Counted from the stretch's first letter, positions 50,783 through 60,631 are shown. The stretch: 64,000 bases of DNA from Jannaschia sp. S6380 (GCF_023015695.1 NZ_JALKAS010000001.1:744001-808000), one strand, 5' to 3'. Translations and numbers: made by a program. Notes: generated from the sequence alone by a model not told the origin.

Positions 50783-52332
50783 GCCCGCGTCCATCGATAA
50801 AGCCAGACTTCGGACGCGGCGGCCCCGTCGCGGAAAAGCTGCGCGCGCAGTTCCACGGCGTCCGCGTCGCCGGGGTCGAAGCCGAAGGCCAGCCGGACGC
50901 CGCCCGTCTCGGGGTTGCGCTGGACGATCCCGTCGGTCGTCTCGCCCCGGTTCGCGGCGACGTAGACAACCAGCCCTTCGACCGCGCCGAACCGTTCGGG
51001 CAGGTCCAACGCGGGATGATCGGCGAAGTCGATGGCCGCGATCCATCCATCCTGATCGAAATTCAGGCCCATATGCGTGTCGAGGACGCGCGCGACATCG
51101 TCCCGTCGGGGCGGGGCGGCGGCGCCCGCGGCCTCCTGCCCCCAGGTCATGCGATAGGCGAAGCGGTGCTCGCTGCCGGCGGCGAGAACCTCGCGCGGGC
51201 GCCAATAGGCAACGATGTTGTCGTAGATCTCCTTGTCGGAGGGGATCTCGACCAGGCGCACGACGCCGGGGCCCCAGCCTTCCTCCGGCTCGATCCAGAG
51301 GCTGGGCCGTTCGTGGTAATGCGCCTCCAGATCGGCGAAGTCGGACAGCCGGCGCGCCCGCTGCATCAGGCCGAAGCCCCGCGGCCCGTCATCGACGAAG
51401 CTGGATACCTGCAGCGTCGTCGGGTTCGCCAACGGACGCCAGAGCATCTCGCCCGCGCCGTTCCAGACCAGCAACCCGTCGCTGTCGTGGATCGCCGGGC
51501 GGAAATCTTCGAAGCGCGGGCGGTTCGTCTGATCGTAGAGGAACATCGAAGTCAGCGGCGCGATGCCGACATGGTCCAGGTCTACGCGCGGGAACAACAC
51601 GGACTCCACCCGCATCTCGCAGGCCGGGCCGGGCGTGACCTCGAAACGATAGGCTCCGGTGACCGACGGGCCGTCCAGGAGCGCGTGCATCGTGATCGTG
51701 GCATCGCCCGGTTGCGGCTCCTCGACCCAGAACCGCACGAAATCGGGAAACTCCTCGCCATCCGGGTCACCGGTGCGCAGGGCCAGGCCGCGCGCGGACA
51801 GCCCGTACTGCTGCGCCGCGCCGATCGCCCGGAAGTAGCTGGCCCCCTGAAAGACCGCGAACTCGCGATAGTTCCATTCGTCGGGGAACAGGTGCCGCAG
51901 ACGCAGGCCGGAATATCCCATCGACTCGTCCACCGGCAGGTCGGGGGCGTCGTCCGTGCGGTCAAACAGGGCCAAATCGAAGGCCAGACGGTTCGCCTCG
52001 CCCGCGCGGACGACGTCGATATCCACCGCGCGCGGGAAGTAGAGGCCGGGATGGAACAGATCCATCTCGAAGGGCAGCGCGTCCTCGGCCCAGATCGCGT
52101 TGCGCGTGTCGAACCAGATGCGCCGGTATTCGTCATAGGTCAGGTCGCGCCATTCGGCGGGCACCTCGGGGCGGGGCATGTGCGCGTCCGCGGCCATCCG
52201 GCGCGCCAGGTCGATCACCGTGTCAGGCCCGAACGGCGTGGTCGCCAGAAAGCGCGGCATCGCCGCATGTGCGGGCAGTGCCATCGCGACGGCCACCCCC
52301 GAGACGGATGCCAGGAACGCGCGGCGCTTCAT
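50779..52332 (-). CDS. opgG: Periplasmic glucan biosynthesis protein OpgG/MdoG
   Basis: A 517-residue protein with a signal peptide (1-23, KRRAFLASVSGVAVAMALPAHA) and the MdoG beta-sandwich sequence: YDEYRRIWFDTRNAIW, NRPRFEDFRPAIHDSDGL, WRPLANP and DFADLEAHYHERPSLWIEP. It acts in the periplasm on the OPG chain. The ATG overlaps the opgC stop (ATGA), and the gene is followed by opgH. Confidence 0.92.
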   Translation of the reverse strand: MKRRAFLASVSGVAVAMALPAHAAMPRFLATTPFGPDTVIDLARRMAADAHMPRPEVPAEWRDLTYDEYRRIWFDTRNAIWAEDALPFEMDLFHPGLYFPRAVDIDVVRAGEANRLAFDLALFDRTDDAPDLPVDESMGYSGLRLRHLFPDEWNYREFAVFQGASYFRAIGAAQQYGLSARGLALRTGDPDGEEFPDFVRFWVEEPQPGDATITMHALLDGPSVTGAYRFEVTPGPACEMRVESVLFPRVDLDHVGIAPLTSMFLYDQTNRPRFEDFRPAIHDSDGLLVWNGAGEMLWRPLANPTTLQVSSFVDDGPRGFGLMQRARRLSDFADLEAHYHERPSLWIEPEEGWGPGVVRLVEIPSDKEIYDNIVAYWRPREVLAAGSEHRFAYRMTWGQEAAGAAAPPRRDDVARVLDTHMGLNFDQDGWIAAIDFADHPALDLPERFGAVEGLVVYVAANRGETTDGIVQRNPETGGVRLAFGFDPGDADAVELRAQLFRDGAAASEVWLYRWTRA

Positions 52333-53648
52333 CGGCGCACCCGCCACGGCTGCGACTTGAACCAGCCCGCGCCGTAGGCACAGGCCACCAGCAGGCCGAA
52401 CCCGGTCAGGTTGATCAGCGCCCAGGTGCCTGCCGAGCGACCGATCACATCCAGCAGGTAGCCGTTGATGCGCGCCAGCACCATCGAGAAGACGAAGACC
52501 GCCAGACTCTGCTGGCCGACCTTCATCACAACGGCCACGAACTCGTCCCAGAGGCGGGCCAAGGCGCCCTGCCCCGTCGCCACCAACCTGTGCCCGCCCG
52601 CGCCTGCCAGCGCCCAGGCCAGATAGGCCAGCGCCAGGAAATGGGCATAGTGGAGGATCCCGTGGTCGGACTTGTCGAACCAGCCGCCATGCGCCTGGCG
52701 CCAGTCGAAGACCGGATTGCAGGCGCCGAACCCTGTCTCGGCACAGCCCGTTAGGGCCGTATAGACGCCCTTGACGGCGTCGGTCTGGAACAGGCGAAAC
52801 CCCATGCTGGACAGGAAGAAGCTGACGATCACGAATGCGATCGCAAGGCCGATCAGCCAAGGGCGGACCGGCGGCGCCGGGATCCAGCCGCGCATGAAGG
52901 CGAAGCCGGTGAAGAACAGCAGTTGCCAACCGAACGGGTTGAAGAACCACTGCCGGTCGGACCACGGCTCGGCCGGCAGGGACAGGTGCAAGTGGCCGAG
53001 GTTCAGCCATTCCAGCAGCGCGCCTTGCGCGAACAGCCACACGGTGACCGATGCCAATGCCAGCAGCGGCAGGGACACCCGGGCCAATGCGACGACCAGC
53101 GGCATCATCACCAGCACCACCATATACATCGGCAGAATATCGAAATAATTCGGCACGTAGGTCAGCGTCATCAGCCCGATCAGCTGTGGCGCCGGGTCGG
53201 CGAAGAACTTCCACAGGTTCAGCGAGCCGATGTATTCCTTGTCCGGGTGCCATCCGGTCGCGTCGATCGCGGCCAGGATCGTGGCGAGCGCCAGGAACAT
53301 GCAGATATGCGCCCAGTAGATCTGCCAGACGCGGTAAGCCACGCGCGCCGCGCCCATCGTCCAGCCCGCGCGGTCAAAGGTGCGGCCGAACGCGATGGCC
53401 GACGCCATGCCCGAACAGAAGACGAAGATCTCCGTCGCGTCCGAAAAGCCCCAGCGGGCCGGGATCCAGAGCGTCCAGGCGTTGCCGGGCGTGTGCGCCA
53501 GCAGAATGATGAACATTGCCAGCCCGCGGAAGAAATCCAGCCGGGGATCGCGGATCGCTGCGCCCGCCGTCGCCATCGTGACGGGACGTCCGGCATACGC
53601 GGCATCCGGGGTGGTCGTTGTCATCTGGGCTCCGGCCTCTGTGTCCAT
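52329..53648 (-). CDS. opgC: OPG succinyltransferase OpgC
   Basis: A 439-residue integral membrane protein with about ten helices and the OpgC/acyltransferase signature RDPRLDFFRGLAMFIILLAHTP, WSFSDATEIFVFCSG and LTYVPNYFDILPMYMVV. It adds succinyl groups to periplasmic glucans, as in Rhodobacter sphaeroides. It starts the opgCGH operon, and its last bases overlap opgG. The TTC38-like gene upstream lies 10 bases before it in the same direction and may be cotranscribed. Confidence 0.9.
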   Translation of the reverse strand: MDTEAGAQMTTTTPDAAYAGRPVTMATAGAAIRDPRLDFFRGLAMFIILLAHTPGNAWTLWIPARWGFSDATEIFVFCSGMASAIAFGRTFDRAGWTMGAARVAYRVWQIYWAHICMFLALATILAAIDATGWHPDKEYIGSLNLWKFFADPAPQLIGLMTLTYVPNYFDILPMYMVVLVMMPLVVALARVSLPLLALASVTVWLFAQGALLEWLNLGHLHLSLPAEPWSDRQWFFNPFGWQLLFFTGFAFMRGWIPAPPVRPWLIGLAIAFVIVSFFLSSMGFRLFQTDAVKGVYTALTGCAETGFGACNPVFDWRQAHGGWFDKSDHGILHYAHFLALAYLAWALAGAGGHRLVATGQGALARLWDEFVAVVMKVGQQSLAVFVFSMVLARINGYLLDVIGRSAGTWALINLTGFGLLVACAYGAGWFKSQPWRVRR

Positions 53649-53657
53649 CGCGGCAAC

Positions 53658-55022
53658 CTAGGCGGTCGCCCCGGCCCTGCAAGAGGATGTCGCTGCATCC
53701 GCGAGTATCCGCCGCCGCACCGCGGCATACCCGTCCTCATGCCCCCCGCGCCGGGCCGTTCGGTCGGCCAGGATCGCCTCGGTCTCAGCCAAGCGTCCGG
53801 CGCGCAGGCCGGCGTCGATCGTCAACCGCTCGAACACGTCGCGCTGTGCGTGGCTGCCGCCGGCGGCCTGCATATGCGGGCGGGCCCGGGCAAGCGCGGC
53901 AAAGGCGCGTCCGTAGTCACCGTTGCCGAAAGCCTCGAGCCCGTGGGCGGCGTCGAGCCCCGGAGCAGCCATGCAACGTTCGACATCGTTGCCCCGGCGG
54001 TCGGCGTCGGCGGCCATGCGCGCGATCAGGCGGGTTGTCGCCTCCGGGCGTCCATCATTCGTCAGCGCCAGCAGATAGTGCAGATCGGCGAAGATCAGGC
54101 AGCCGTCCTCCGTCCGTGCTTCCGACAGGTCAGCCAGTTCCTCCCACCGGGTGCCGACATCGACGCCTTCCAGTTCCAAGCGCGAAAGGAGCGATGTGGC
54201 GTTCGAGATATCGCGGTAGTCGTCGGTGCGGTCCGCGCGGACATGACTGTCATAGAGGGCCAGCGCCTCATCCAGTCGACCGAGATCCAGCAACATCAGC
54301 GCCTTGTGCCACCAGACGTGGAAGCGGAAATTGTTGCAATGCGTCCAGGCCGCCTCGTGCCCCGTCAACCATGCCAGCCCGCCCGCCGCGTCCGCGGTCA
54401 TGTCGTGGACATGGGCCACGGCGTGCAAGCCCCAGGCGTCGTCCGGTGCCAGCGTCAGCGCGGCGCGCCCCCGCAGGGCGGCGGCGGCGTATTCGCCCGT
54501 CTCCTCGAGCGCGAAGGCGTGGCAGCCAAGCAGATAGCCGCGCCCCGCGTGGTGGATGTCGTAGCGCGGCAGCACCGCCTCGACCGACGCGCGCATGCCG
54601 GTGCCGTCGCCGATCACGAAGCGCAGGGCGTGGCTCATCTTCATGGCCAGCGTGTCGGTCGGGGCATCCCGCAGGATGGCCTCGAACGCGGCGATGCCGT
54701 CGCGGAACCGGCCATCGAGCACATGACCCAGCGCATCGACGAAGTGCCGCTCCCGCGCATTGGCGCCGTCCAGGCGGGTGCGCGCCGTGGCAAGGGCGCC
54801 GCGCGCCTCCGCCATCAACTCGCGGCGACCAAGCAGCACGTAGAACAGGCCGCGCAGCGCATGGCTGGCAGCATGGTCCGGTGCCAGATCCAGCAGGCGG
54901 CCCAGGTGAACCGGGGTGGCCGCACCATGCGCCAGAAACGCGCGCACCGTGGCGTCCCACTCGGCGATCGCCGCCGGATCCGTCAGGCTAACGGGCTGCT
55001 CGAGATGGTCATGGCGGGTCAT
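53658..55022 (-). CDS. Tetratricopeptide-repeat protein, TTC38-like
   Basis: A 454-residue soluble protein. Helical repeat content (ASHALRGLFYVLLGRRELM, DGIAAFEAILRDAPTD) and the TTC38-specific block WGLHAVAHVHDM, then GLAWLTGHEAAWTHCNNFRFHVWWHKAL, identify the family. Its function is unknown; family members occur from bacteria to man. A 10-base gap to opgC suggests a shared transcript, but no role in glucan synthesis is established. Confidence 0.82.
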   Translation of the reverse strand: MTRHDHLEQPVSLTDPAAIAEWDATVRAFLAHGAATPVHLGRLLDLAPDHAASHALRGLFYVLLGRRELMAEARGALATARTRLDGANARERHFVDALGHVLDGRFRDGIAAFEAILRDAPTDTLAMKMSHALRFVIGDGTGMRASVEAVLPRYDIHHAGRGYLLGCHAFALEETGEYAAAALRGRAALTLAPDDAWGLHAVAHVHDMTADAAGGLAWLTGHEAAWTHCNNFRFHVWWHKALMLLDLGRLDEALALYDSHVRADRTDDYRDISNATSLLSRLELEGVDVGTRWEELADLSEARTEDGCLIFADLHYLLALTNDGRPEATTRLIARMAADADRRGNDVERCMAAPGLDAAHGLEAFGNGDYGRAFAALARARPHMQAAGGSHAQRDVFERLTIDAGLRAGRLAETEAILADRTARRGGHEDGYAAVRRRILADAATSSCRAGATA

Positions 55023-55183
55023 GGCGGCTCCGGAACGGTCAGGGCATCTGATCCGACACCTATCGGGCCGACCCCGCCCCTCCTATAGCGCAGCGGGGCG
55101 CATGACGGACATGTGAGGGGGCGTCATCGCCGCATGGGCGGAAAGCCGAGGCAATCCCGACGCTTCGGGCGCCTTCCCGCCGA

Positions 55184-56368
55184 TCACTCCTCGGCGAAAG
55201 GGTCGTCGCGCGACAGCCGGTCGGTATCTGCGCCGAAACGCGGCGGCGGGTGGCGATAGGTGACCGGCGTGGCGGACAGCTTGAGGGGGTTGCCGATCAA
55301 CGGCAGGGTCAGGCCGTTCGCCTCCATGTCCAGCACCATGCCGCGCACCTTTGCCTGCTCGGAGGCGAAGACCTGCGGCAGCGTCTGCACCGGCCCGACC
55401 GGAACGCGCGCACCCTCCAGCCCATCGATCACCGCTTGCGTCGTGCGGGCCCGGATCGCCGGAACCAGATGTTCGGCCAACGCATCGCGATTGGCCAGAC
55501 GGGCCGGGTTGGTGGCGAACCGCGCGTCCCCGGCCAGATCGGGCAATTCCAATACCTGGCAGAACCGCGCGAACTGACGATCGTTGCCGACGGCAACGAT
55601 CACATGGCCATCGGCGGTTTCATAGACGCCGTAGGGCACGATATTGGGATGCCCGTTCCCGCGCCGGAGGGGTGCCTCGCCCGACAGGCGCGTGTTGACG
55701 CCCTCGTTGATCATCCAGGCGATCTGGCTGTCGACCAGGGCCACGTCCACCTGCTGACCCTCGCCCGTCGCCTCGGCATGGCGCAGGGCGGCCAGAATGC
55801 CCACGCAGGCATACATGCCGCACATGACGTCGGCGATGCCAACGCCCACCTTCATCGGTTGGCCATCCGGCTCGCCGGTCAGGGACATGATCCCGCCGTA
55901 CCCCTGCGCCATCAGGTCGTAGCCCGGCTTGGATGCGTTCGGCCCCGTCTGGCCGTAGCCCGAGATGGATCCGTAGACGAGCTTGCCGTTCACCTCGCGA
56001 AGGCTGTCGTAGTCGAGGCCGTACTTCGCCAGACCGCCGGGCTTGAAATTTTCGAGTAGGATATCGGCCACGCCCGCCAGACGCCGAATCTGCGCCTGCC
56101 CGTCGGCGGATGCGATATCGATGGCAACCGATAGCTTGTTGCGGTTCGCGCACATGAAATAGGCCGAAAGATCCGTATCTTCCGCGCCGTCCTTCATGTA
56201 AGGCGGGCCCCATTGCCTGGTATCGTCGCCGCCGGTCGCCGGGTTCTCGATTTTCAGGACGGTCGCGCCCAGATCGCCCAGCAGCTGCGAACAGGTCGGG
56301 CCCGCCAGGATCCGGCTCAGGTCGAGGACGCGAACGCCCGCCAGCGGCCCCCTAGATGCGTCCGTCAT
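55184..56368 (-). CDS. Class III CoA-transferase (CaiB/BaiF family)
   Basis: A 394-residue enzyme with the family start RVLDLSRILAGPTCSQLLGDLGATVLKIE. Catalytic-type Asp is expected in LMAQGYGGIMSLTGEPDG-adjacent residues, and GQQVDVALVDSQIAW and the C-terminal VGPVQTLPQVFAS follow. These enzymes move CoA between acyl groups. It overlaps the ThDP enzyme gene by 17 bases and is last in an acyl-CoA dehydrogenase/ThDP enzyme/CoA-transferase operon. The acyl group is unknown. Confidence 0.88.
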   Translation of the reverse strand: MTDASRGPLAGVRVLDLSRILAGPTCSQLLGDLGATVLKIENPATGGDDTRQWGPPYMKDGAEDTDLSAYFMCANRNKLSVAIDIASADGQAQIRRLAGVADILLENFKPGGLAKYGLDYDSLREVNGKLVYGSISGYGQTGPNASKPGYDLMAQGYGGIMSLTGEPDGQPMKVGVGIADVMCGMYACVGILAALRHAEATGEGQQVDVALVDSQIAWMINEGVNTRLSGEAPLRRGNGHPNIVPYGVYETADGHVIVAVGNDRQFARFCQVLELPDLAGDARFATNPARLANRDALAEHLVPAIRARTTQAVIDGLEGARVPVGPVQTLPQVFASEQAKVRGMVLDMEANGLTLPLIGNPLKLSATPVTYRHPPPRFGADTDRLSRDDPFAEE

Positions 56369-57959
56369 AGGCCATCCTGTCGATCTCGGCTGCGATCAGC
56401 GTGAAGGTGTCGCCGGCCAGCGCTGCAGTCATGGCCGCCCGCAGACCGTCGCGGTGGCGCACGGTGACGCCGTGGCCGCCGAAGGCACGGGCCACGGCGG
56501 CGTGGTCGGTCGATCCGAAGTCGACCCCGGCATTGGGCATCTGCCGCTGGCGCTGCTTCAGCTCGATCAGGGCGAGCGATCGGTCAACGAAGACGACGAA
56601 CACGACCGGCAGCCCCAACGCCTTGGCCGAGGCCAGCTCCCCCGCGACCATCAGGAACCCGGCATCGCCCATGAAGCCCACCACCGCGCGATCGGGCGCC
56701 GCGCGCTTGGCACCGATGGCCAGCGGCAGGGCGCAGCCCATCGTGCAGAGACCGGTCGATTGCAAAAGTGTCCGCGGCGCGTCGCAGGCCCACATCTGGC
56801 TGAGCAGGATGCGATGCGCGCCCGAGTCCACCGTGGCGATGGTGCCGGGCGGACAGACCTCGCGGCAGACTTCGATCACGGCGCCGGGCCCCCACGGCTC
56901 GGCGGCGAACGCGCCATGCAACGCCGTCCGCCTGTCCGAGACGTCCCAGACCCGCCCGCCTTCCACCCCGTCCGAGATCGCGGCCAGCGTTTCGCCCACC
57001 GGTGCGATCACTTCCAGGGTTGCACCGTGCATGCCGTGCAGGTTGGCGTCGTGGGCGATGTCGATGACGTTCTGGCTCTCCGGGTTCCAGACCTCGCGCC
57101 ACCCGGTACGCATCTCGATCGGGTCGTAGCCCGCCAGGATCACCAGATCCGACTCCCGAAACAGTGGCAGCAGGTGCCCGTCCGCCTTGGGCGACAATCC
57201 GGCCCCGCCGAGCGACAGCGGATGATCCTCGGCCAGCAGGCCCTTGCCCTTGTAGGTCGTGACCAGCGGGACGGAATGCGCCTCGCAGAACGCCCGGATT
57301 GCCGGCCCGGCATCGTCGCGAACAGCGTCTAGGCCGGCCAACATGATCGGCCGCCGCGCCTCGGCCAGCCAGCCGCGCGCGCTTGCCAGCGCCCCTGCCC
57401 CGATCGCGCCGGTCGCCGTCGCCGGCCTTTCGACGCCCCCCTCGGGCGCAGGGGCGTCGGCCACCGATATGGGCACGTCGATCAGGACCGGACCGGCCCG
57501 CCCGCCGGCCGCGCCGGTCGCGATGCGGACGGCCTTGTCGACCTGCACCGCCGCAACCTCGGGCACCAGGGTGAAGGTCGCCTTGGTGATGGGCGCGAAG
57601 ACGGCGCGATGGTCCAAAACCTGATGCGTGTAGTTCTCTGCCTCGGCGGCATCGACGCAGCCTGTCAGCACGATCATGGGCACGCGATCCTGCTCGGCAT
57701 TCGCGACGACGTTGACCCCGTTCATGGCCCCCGGTCCGACCGTGGCGACCAGGATCGCGGGCGCCCCGTCGACGTGATGCGCGCCTTCGGCCATGAAGCC
57801 GGCCGCATTTTCGTGATGGCACAGCACGAACTCGATCCCCGCGCGGCCGAGGGCGTCCAACAGCGTCAGCACCTCGCCCCCCGGCATCCCGAAGGCACGC
57901 CGGCAACCGGCGGCATGCAATCTGCGGGCAAGGGCGTCGGCGGCGCGAAGCGATGTCAT
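56352..57959 (-). CDS. Thiamine-diphosphate enzyme, acetolactate-synthase-like
   Basis: A 535-residue ThDP enzyme with all three domains: N-terminal Pyr domain with the ThDP Glu in CHHENAAGFMAEG, a middle domain, and a C-terminal PP domain with the Mg-binding GDAGFLMVAGELASA. The GDG start of that motif is GDA here. It is related to acetolactate synthase, benzoylformate decarboxylase and oxalyl-CoA decarboxylase. With a CoA-transferase and an acyl-CoA dehydrogenase it probably acts on a 2-oxo acid or its CoA ester. The ATG overlaps the dehydrogenase stop (ATGA). Confidence 0.83.
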   Translation of the reverse strand: MTSLRAADALARRLHAAGCRRAFGMPGGEVLTLLDALGRAGIEFVLCHHENAAGFMAEGAHHVDGAPAILVATVGPGAMNGVNVVANAEQDRVPMIVLTGCVDAAEAENYTHQVLDHRAVFAPITKATFTLVPEVAAVQVDKAVRIATGAAGGRAGPVLIDVPISVADAPAPEGGVERPATATGAIGAGALASARGWLAEARRPIMLAGLDAVRDDAGPAIRAFCEAHSVPLVTTYKGKGLLAEDHPLSLGGAGLSPKADGHLLPLFRESDLVILAGYDPIEMRTGWREVWNPESQNVIDIAHDANLHGMHGATLEVIAPVGETLAAISDGVEGGRVWDVSDRRTALHGAFAAEPWGPGAVIEVCREVCPPGTIATVDSGAHRILLSQMWACDAPRTLLQSTGLCTMGCALPLAIGAKRAAPDRAVVGFMGDAGFLMVAGELASAKALGLPVVFVVFVDRSLALIELKQRQRQMPNAGVDFGSTDHAAVARAFGGHGVTVRHRDGLRAAMTAALAGDTFTLIAAEIDRMAYDGRI

Positions 57960-59095
57960 TGCGCCGCGATACCATCCCGGACGTTGGCTTCAAAGCCCTC
58001 CGCGCGCTGCGGCAGCTTGCGCGCGAGAACGTGAGCGGCGATCTGGTTGCGCAGCACCTGCGCCGTGCCGCCGCCGATGGTGAACATGCGCACGTCACGG
58101 TACATCCGCTCCAACGGGGTGCCGTCGCCGTAACCGGCCGCGCCGAACATCTGCAGCGCCCGGTCGACCACCCGCACCGCCGTCTCCGACGCCATCAGTT
58201 TGGCGCGGGCCGCTTTGGTCCGGTCCGGCAAGGGCATATCCCCCGCCGCATCCATCAGCATGAGGCGAACGGCGGCGAGTTCCGTGTCCATGTCGGCCAG
58301 CATCCATTGCAGGCCCTGGAAATCGGCCAGCGGCTGCCCGAACTGCCGACGCTCGAGCAGATGGTCGCGCGCCAGGTTCATCGCTTCGGCGGCGACGCCC
58401 AGGGCGATGGTGCCGGCGCCAATCCGCTGCACGTTGTAGGCCGCCATCAGATCGCCGAACCCGGCATTCAGCACGTTGGCGTCGGGCACGAAATGGTCGT
58501 TCAGATGCAACTCCGCCTCGGGCATGCCGCACAGGCCCATGGTCCGCTCCAACCGGGCGACGGTCAGACCCGGCCCCGGTCGGGTGAGAAAGCCGCGGAT
58601 CCCGTCATCGGTCTGCGCGAACACGAGGTGAAGCTGCGTCACGCCCCCGCCCGTGATCCAGTGTTTGCATCCGGTCAGACGCCACCCGCCGGCCACGGGA
58701 ACGGCGCGGGTGGTCATGGCCCGCGCGTCGGACCCGGCCCCTGGTTCGGTGATGCAGATCGCGGGCTTGTCGCCGGCCAAGACCGTCCGTGCCCAATCCG
58801 CCTGCTGCGCGGGTGTGCCGTAGGCCATGACCGCCGTCAGCGCGCCCATGTTCCCCTCGACGACGATCCGCGCGGTCAGGGTGCAGGCCCCGGCAATAAC
58901 CTCCACGACCGGCAGGATTTCCGCCAACGGGAGGTCCGGCCCGCCCAGTCTCCCTGGAACGCTCATCCCCATCAGGCCGGCCCCGACGAGATCGGCGACG
59001 TTCCGATGCGGATACCGGCGCTCCCGGTCCCACAGGCCGGCGCGGGATGCGAAGACCGGTGCAAGTGCCTTTGCGCGTTCCAGATGTTCGGACAT
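57956..59095 (-). CDS. Acyl-CoA dehydrogenase family protein
   Basis: A 379-residue flavoprotein with GVSMPGRLGG-like N-terminal helix region, FAD/substrate motif CITEPGAGSDARAMTTRAV, WITGGGVTQLHLVFAQ and C-terminal QMFGAAGYGDGTPLERMYRDVRMFTIGGGTAQ. The catalytic base position near GGGTAQV is not the usual Glu at first sight. It oxidises an acyl-CoA to its enoyl form with electron-transfer flavoprotein. A good ribosome site (GAAGGAGG) precedes the ATG at 59095. It is the first gene of a leftward operon divergent from a LysR gene. Confidence 0.87.
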   Translation of the reverse strand: MSEHLERAKALAPVFASRAGLWDRERRYPHRNVADLVGAGLMGMSVPGRLGGPDLPLAEILPVVEVIAGACTLTARIVVEGNMGALTAVMAYGTPAQQADWARTVLAGDKPAICITEPGAGSDARAMTTRAVPVAGGWRLTGCKHWITGGGVTQLHLVFAQTDDGIRGFLTRPGPGLTVARLERTMGLCGMPEAELHLNDHFVPDANVLNAGFGDLMAAYNVQRIGAGTIALGVAAEAMNLARDHLLERRQFGQPLADFQGLQWMLADMDTELAAVRLMLMDAAGDMPLPDRTKAARAKLMASETAVRVVDRALQMFGAAGYGDGTPLERMYRDVRMFTIGGGTAQVLRNQIAAHVLARKLPQRAEGFEANVRDGIAAQ

Positions 59096-59141
59096 GACGC
59101 CTCCTTCGACAGCAGCATCGCCGCTCGACAAGATCAAGTCC

Positions 59142-60089
59142 ATGAACTTAGGTTGGCAAGAAAATACAGGAAAGTTGAACTTGCAGAACCGCGACCTGAC
59201 CACGCTGCGCATGATCGCCCGCACCGGCAGCTTTCGCGAGGCCGCCGAGCGTCTGAACATGACGCAATCGGCGGTGTCGATGCAGATGAAGGCCCTGCAA
59301 CGGAGCCTTGCCGCATCGCTCTTCGATCGGAACACACGTCCGCCGACCCTGACGCCGCTGGGGCGCGCTGTCGCCGCGGCCGCCGGCGACGTGCTGGCGG
59401 CCGAGGCCCGGCTGCGCGATCTGACGGGCCCGGACGCGCCGCTGGCCGGGACGTTCCGGATCGGCCTGGTCGCCAGCGCGGGGCCCCGCCTGTTGCCGGG
59501 GTTCCTTCCCCTGTCGGCGCGCGCCCTGCCCCATGCCCGGTTCACATTCCGCACCGGCCTGAGCGAGACGCTGGAGCAGGACGTGGCCCGCGGCATGCTG
59601 GATGCCGCCGTCGTCACCGCCACCGGCGTTCCTCCGGGCGGTCTCCGCCACCGCGGCCTGATGCGCGACCGCCTGTTGCTGGCCGCGCGGGCCGACCTGC
59701 CCGAGGACGCGCCGTTCCTGCAGTTCGCCCCCTCGACGGGGATCGGTCGGCTGATCGCGGCGGCCCTTCCCGAACATCGCGCGATGGCCGAACGGCCGCG
59801 CGTCGTGCTGGACCATGTCGAAGCGATCCGGGCCTGCGTCGCCGAGGGCGTCGGCGCGACGATCCTGCCCGAGAGCGACCTGGCCGGGATCCGCGGGATC
59901 GAATGCACCGCGCTTGCCCGGTCACGCGACCTTGTCCTGGTGACCCGGATCGGCACGAAGCTGGATGCGCAGGCGGCGATGTTCGCCGAACTTCTGACGG
60001 GTCAGCGCAGCGCGGCATCCGCGACGGCGGCGAAGGCCGCATCCAGTTCGCGCGCGACCTCCTCCAGCGCCGGAGCCTCGGACGCATAG
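59142..60089 (+). CDS. LysR-family transcriptional regulator, divergent
   Basis: A 315-residue regulator. An N-terminal winged helix (RDLTTLRMIARTGSFREAAERLNMTQSAVSMQMKALQ) is followed by an effector domain. The ATG at 59142 lies 46 bases from the acyl-CoA dehydrogenase ATG on the other strand, the usual layout for a LysR gene and its target. Its last 88 bases overlap the 3' end of the convergent DUF302 gene, and the tail (SSRATSSSAGASDA) is low-complexity, so the natural stop may have been moved. Confidence 0.87.
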   Translation: MNLGWQENTGKLNLQNRDLTTLRMIARTGSFREAAERLNMTQSAVSMQMKALQRSLAASLFDRNTRPPTLTPLGRAVAAAAGDVLAAEARLRDLTGPDAPLAGTFRIGLVASAGPRLLPGFLPLSARALPHARFTFRTGLSETLEQDVARGMLDAAVVTATGVPPGGLRHRGLMRDRLLLAARADLPEDAPFLQFAPSTGIGRLIAAALPEHRAMAERPRVVLDHVEAIRACVAEGVGATILPESDLAGIRGIECTALARSRDLVLVTRIGTKLDAQAAMFAELLTGQRSAASATAAKAASSSRATSSSAGASDA

Positions 60090-60478
60090 GGCGCCAGCAC
60101 CACCGACGGCAGCTTGTAGGAGAGCGTCGCGCTGTCATCGGCATTCTCGGTCACGTAGACCCGGATCGGCGCCTCGATCATCGCGGGCGTCGAAAGCCGC
60201 AGGATCCGAACGGCGAAATCGTTGTTGAACAGGCCGATCACACGGTTGCCCGGAATGTCGACCCCGCGCCGCGCGGCGGCATCGGTCGGCCCGGCCATGG
60301 TCACGACGGCCAAGCCCCCGGCGGCGGCGGCCCTGCGCGTGGCATCCACGAGGTCGTCGAACCCCTTGGCCGAACGCGTCACGACCCAACCGTCGCGCGT
60401 CGTGATATCGGCCACGCCCTGGGCAAAACACGGCAACGCCAGGACGAGGCAGAGCGGAAGGGCACGCAGGAAAGGCAT
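60002..60478 (-). CDS. DUF302-domain secreted protein
   Basis: A 158-residue protein with a signal peptide (1-18) and a DUF302 fold: GFDDLVDATRRAAAAGGLAVV, RVIGLFNNDFAVRIL and APIRVYVTENADDSATLSYKLPS. DUF302 proteins have an unknown periplasmic function. The ATG at 60478 is preferred; a longer frame to 60532 adds 18 residues before the signal peptide. Confidence 0.82.
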   Translation of the reverse strand: MPFLRALPLCLVLALPCFAQGVADITTRDGWVVTRSAKGFDDLVDATRRAAAAGGLAVVTMAGPTDAAARRGVDIPGNRVIGLFNNDFAVRILRLSTPAMIEAPIRVYVTENADDSATLSYKLPSVVLAPYASEAPALEEVARELDAAFAAVADAALR

Positions 60479-60631
60479 CTCGACCTCCGGTTCGTTCGCG
60501 TCGATACGGCCATGTTGGCGCGTCGCCGGCAAGACCCGGGGCGATCACGTTCGCGGCAGCCGCGCCACACCCGGCGGGCCGGCCGAAACCGGTCTTGCGA
60601 ACCCTGCCCGCCTTGTCATAGACCCGCCCGC

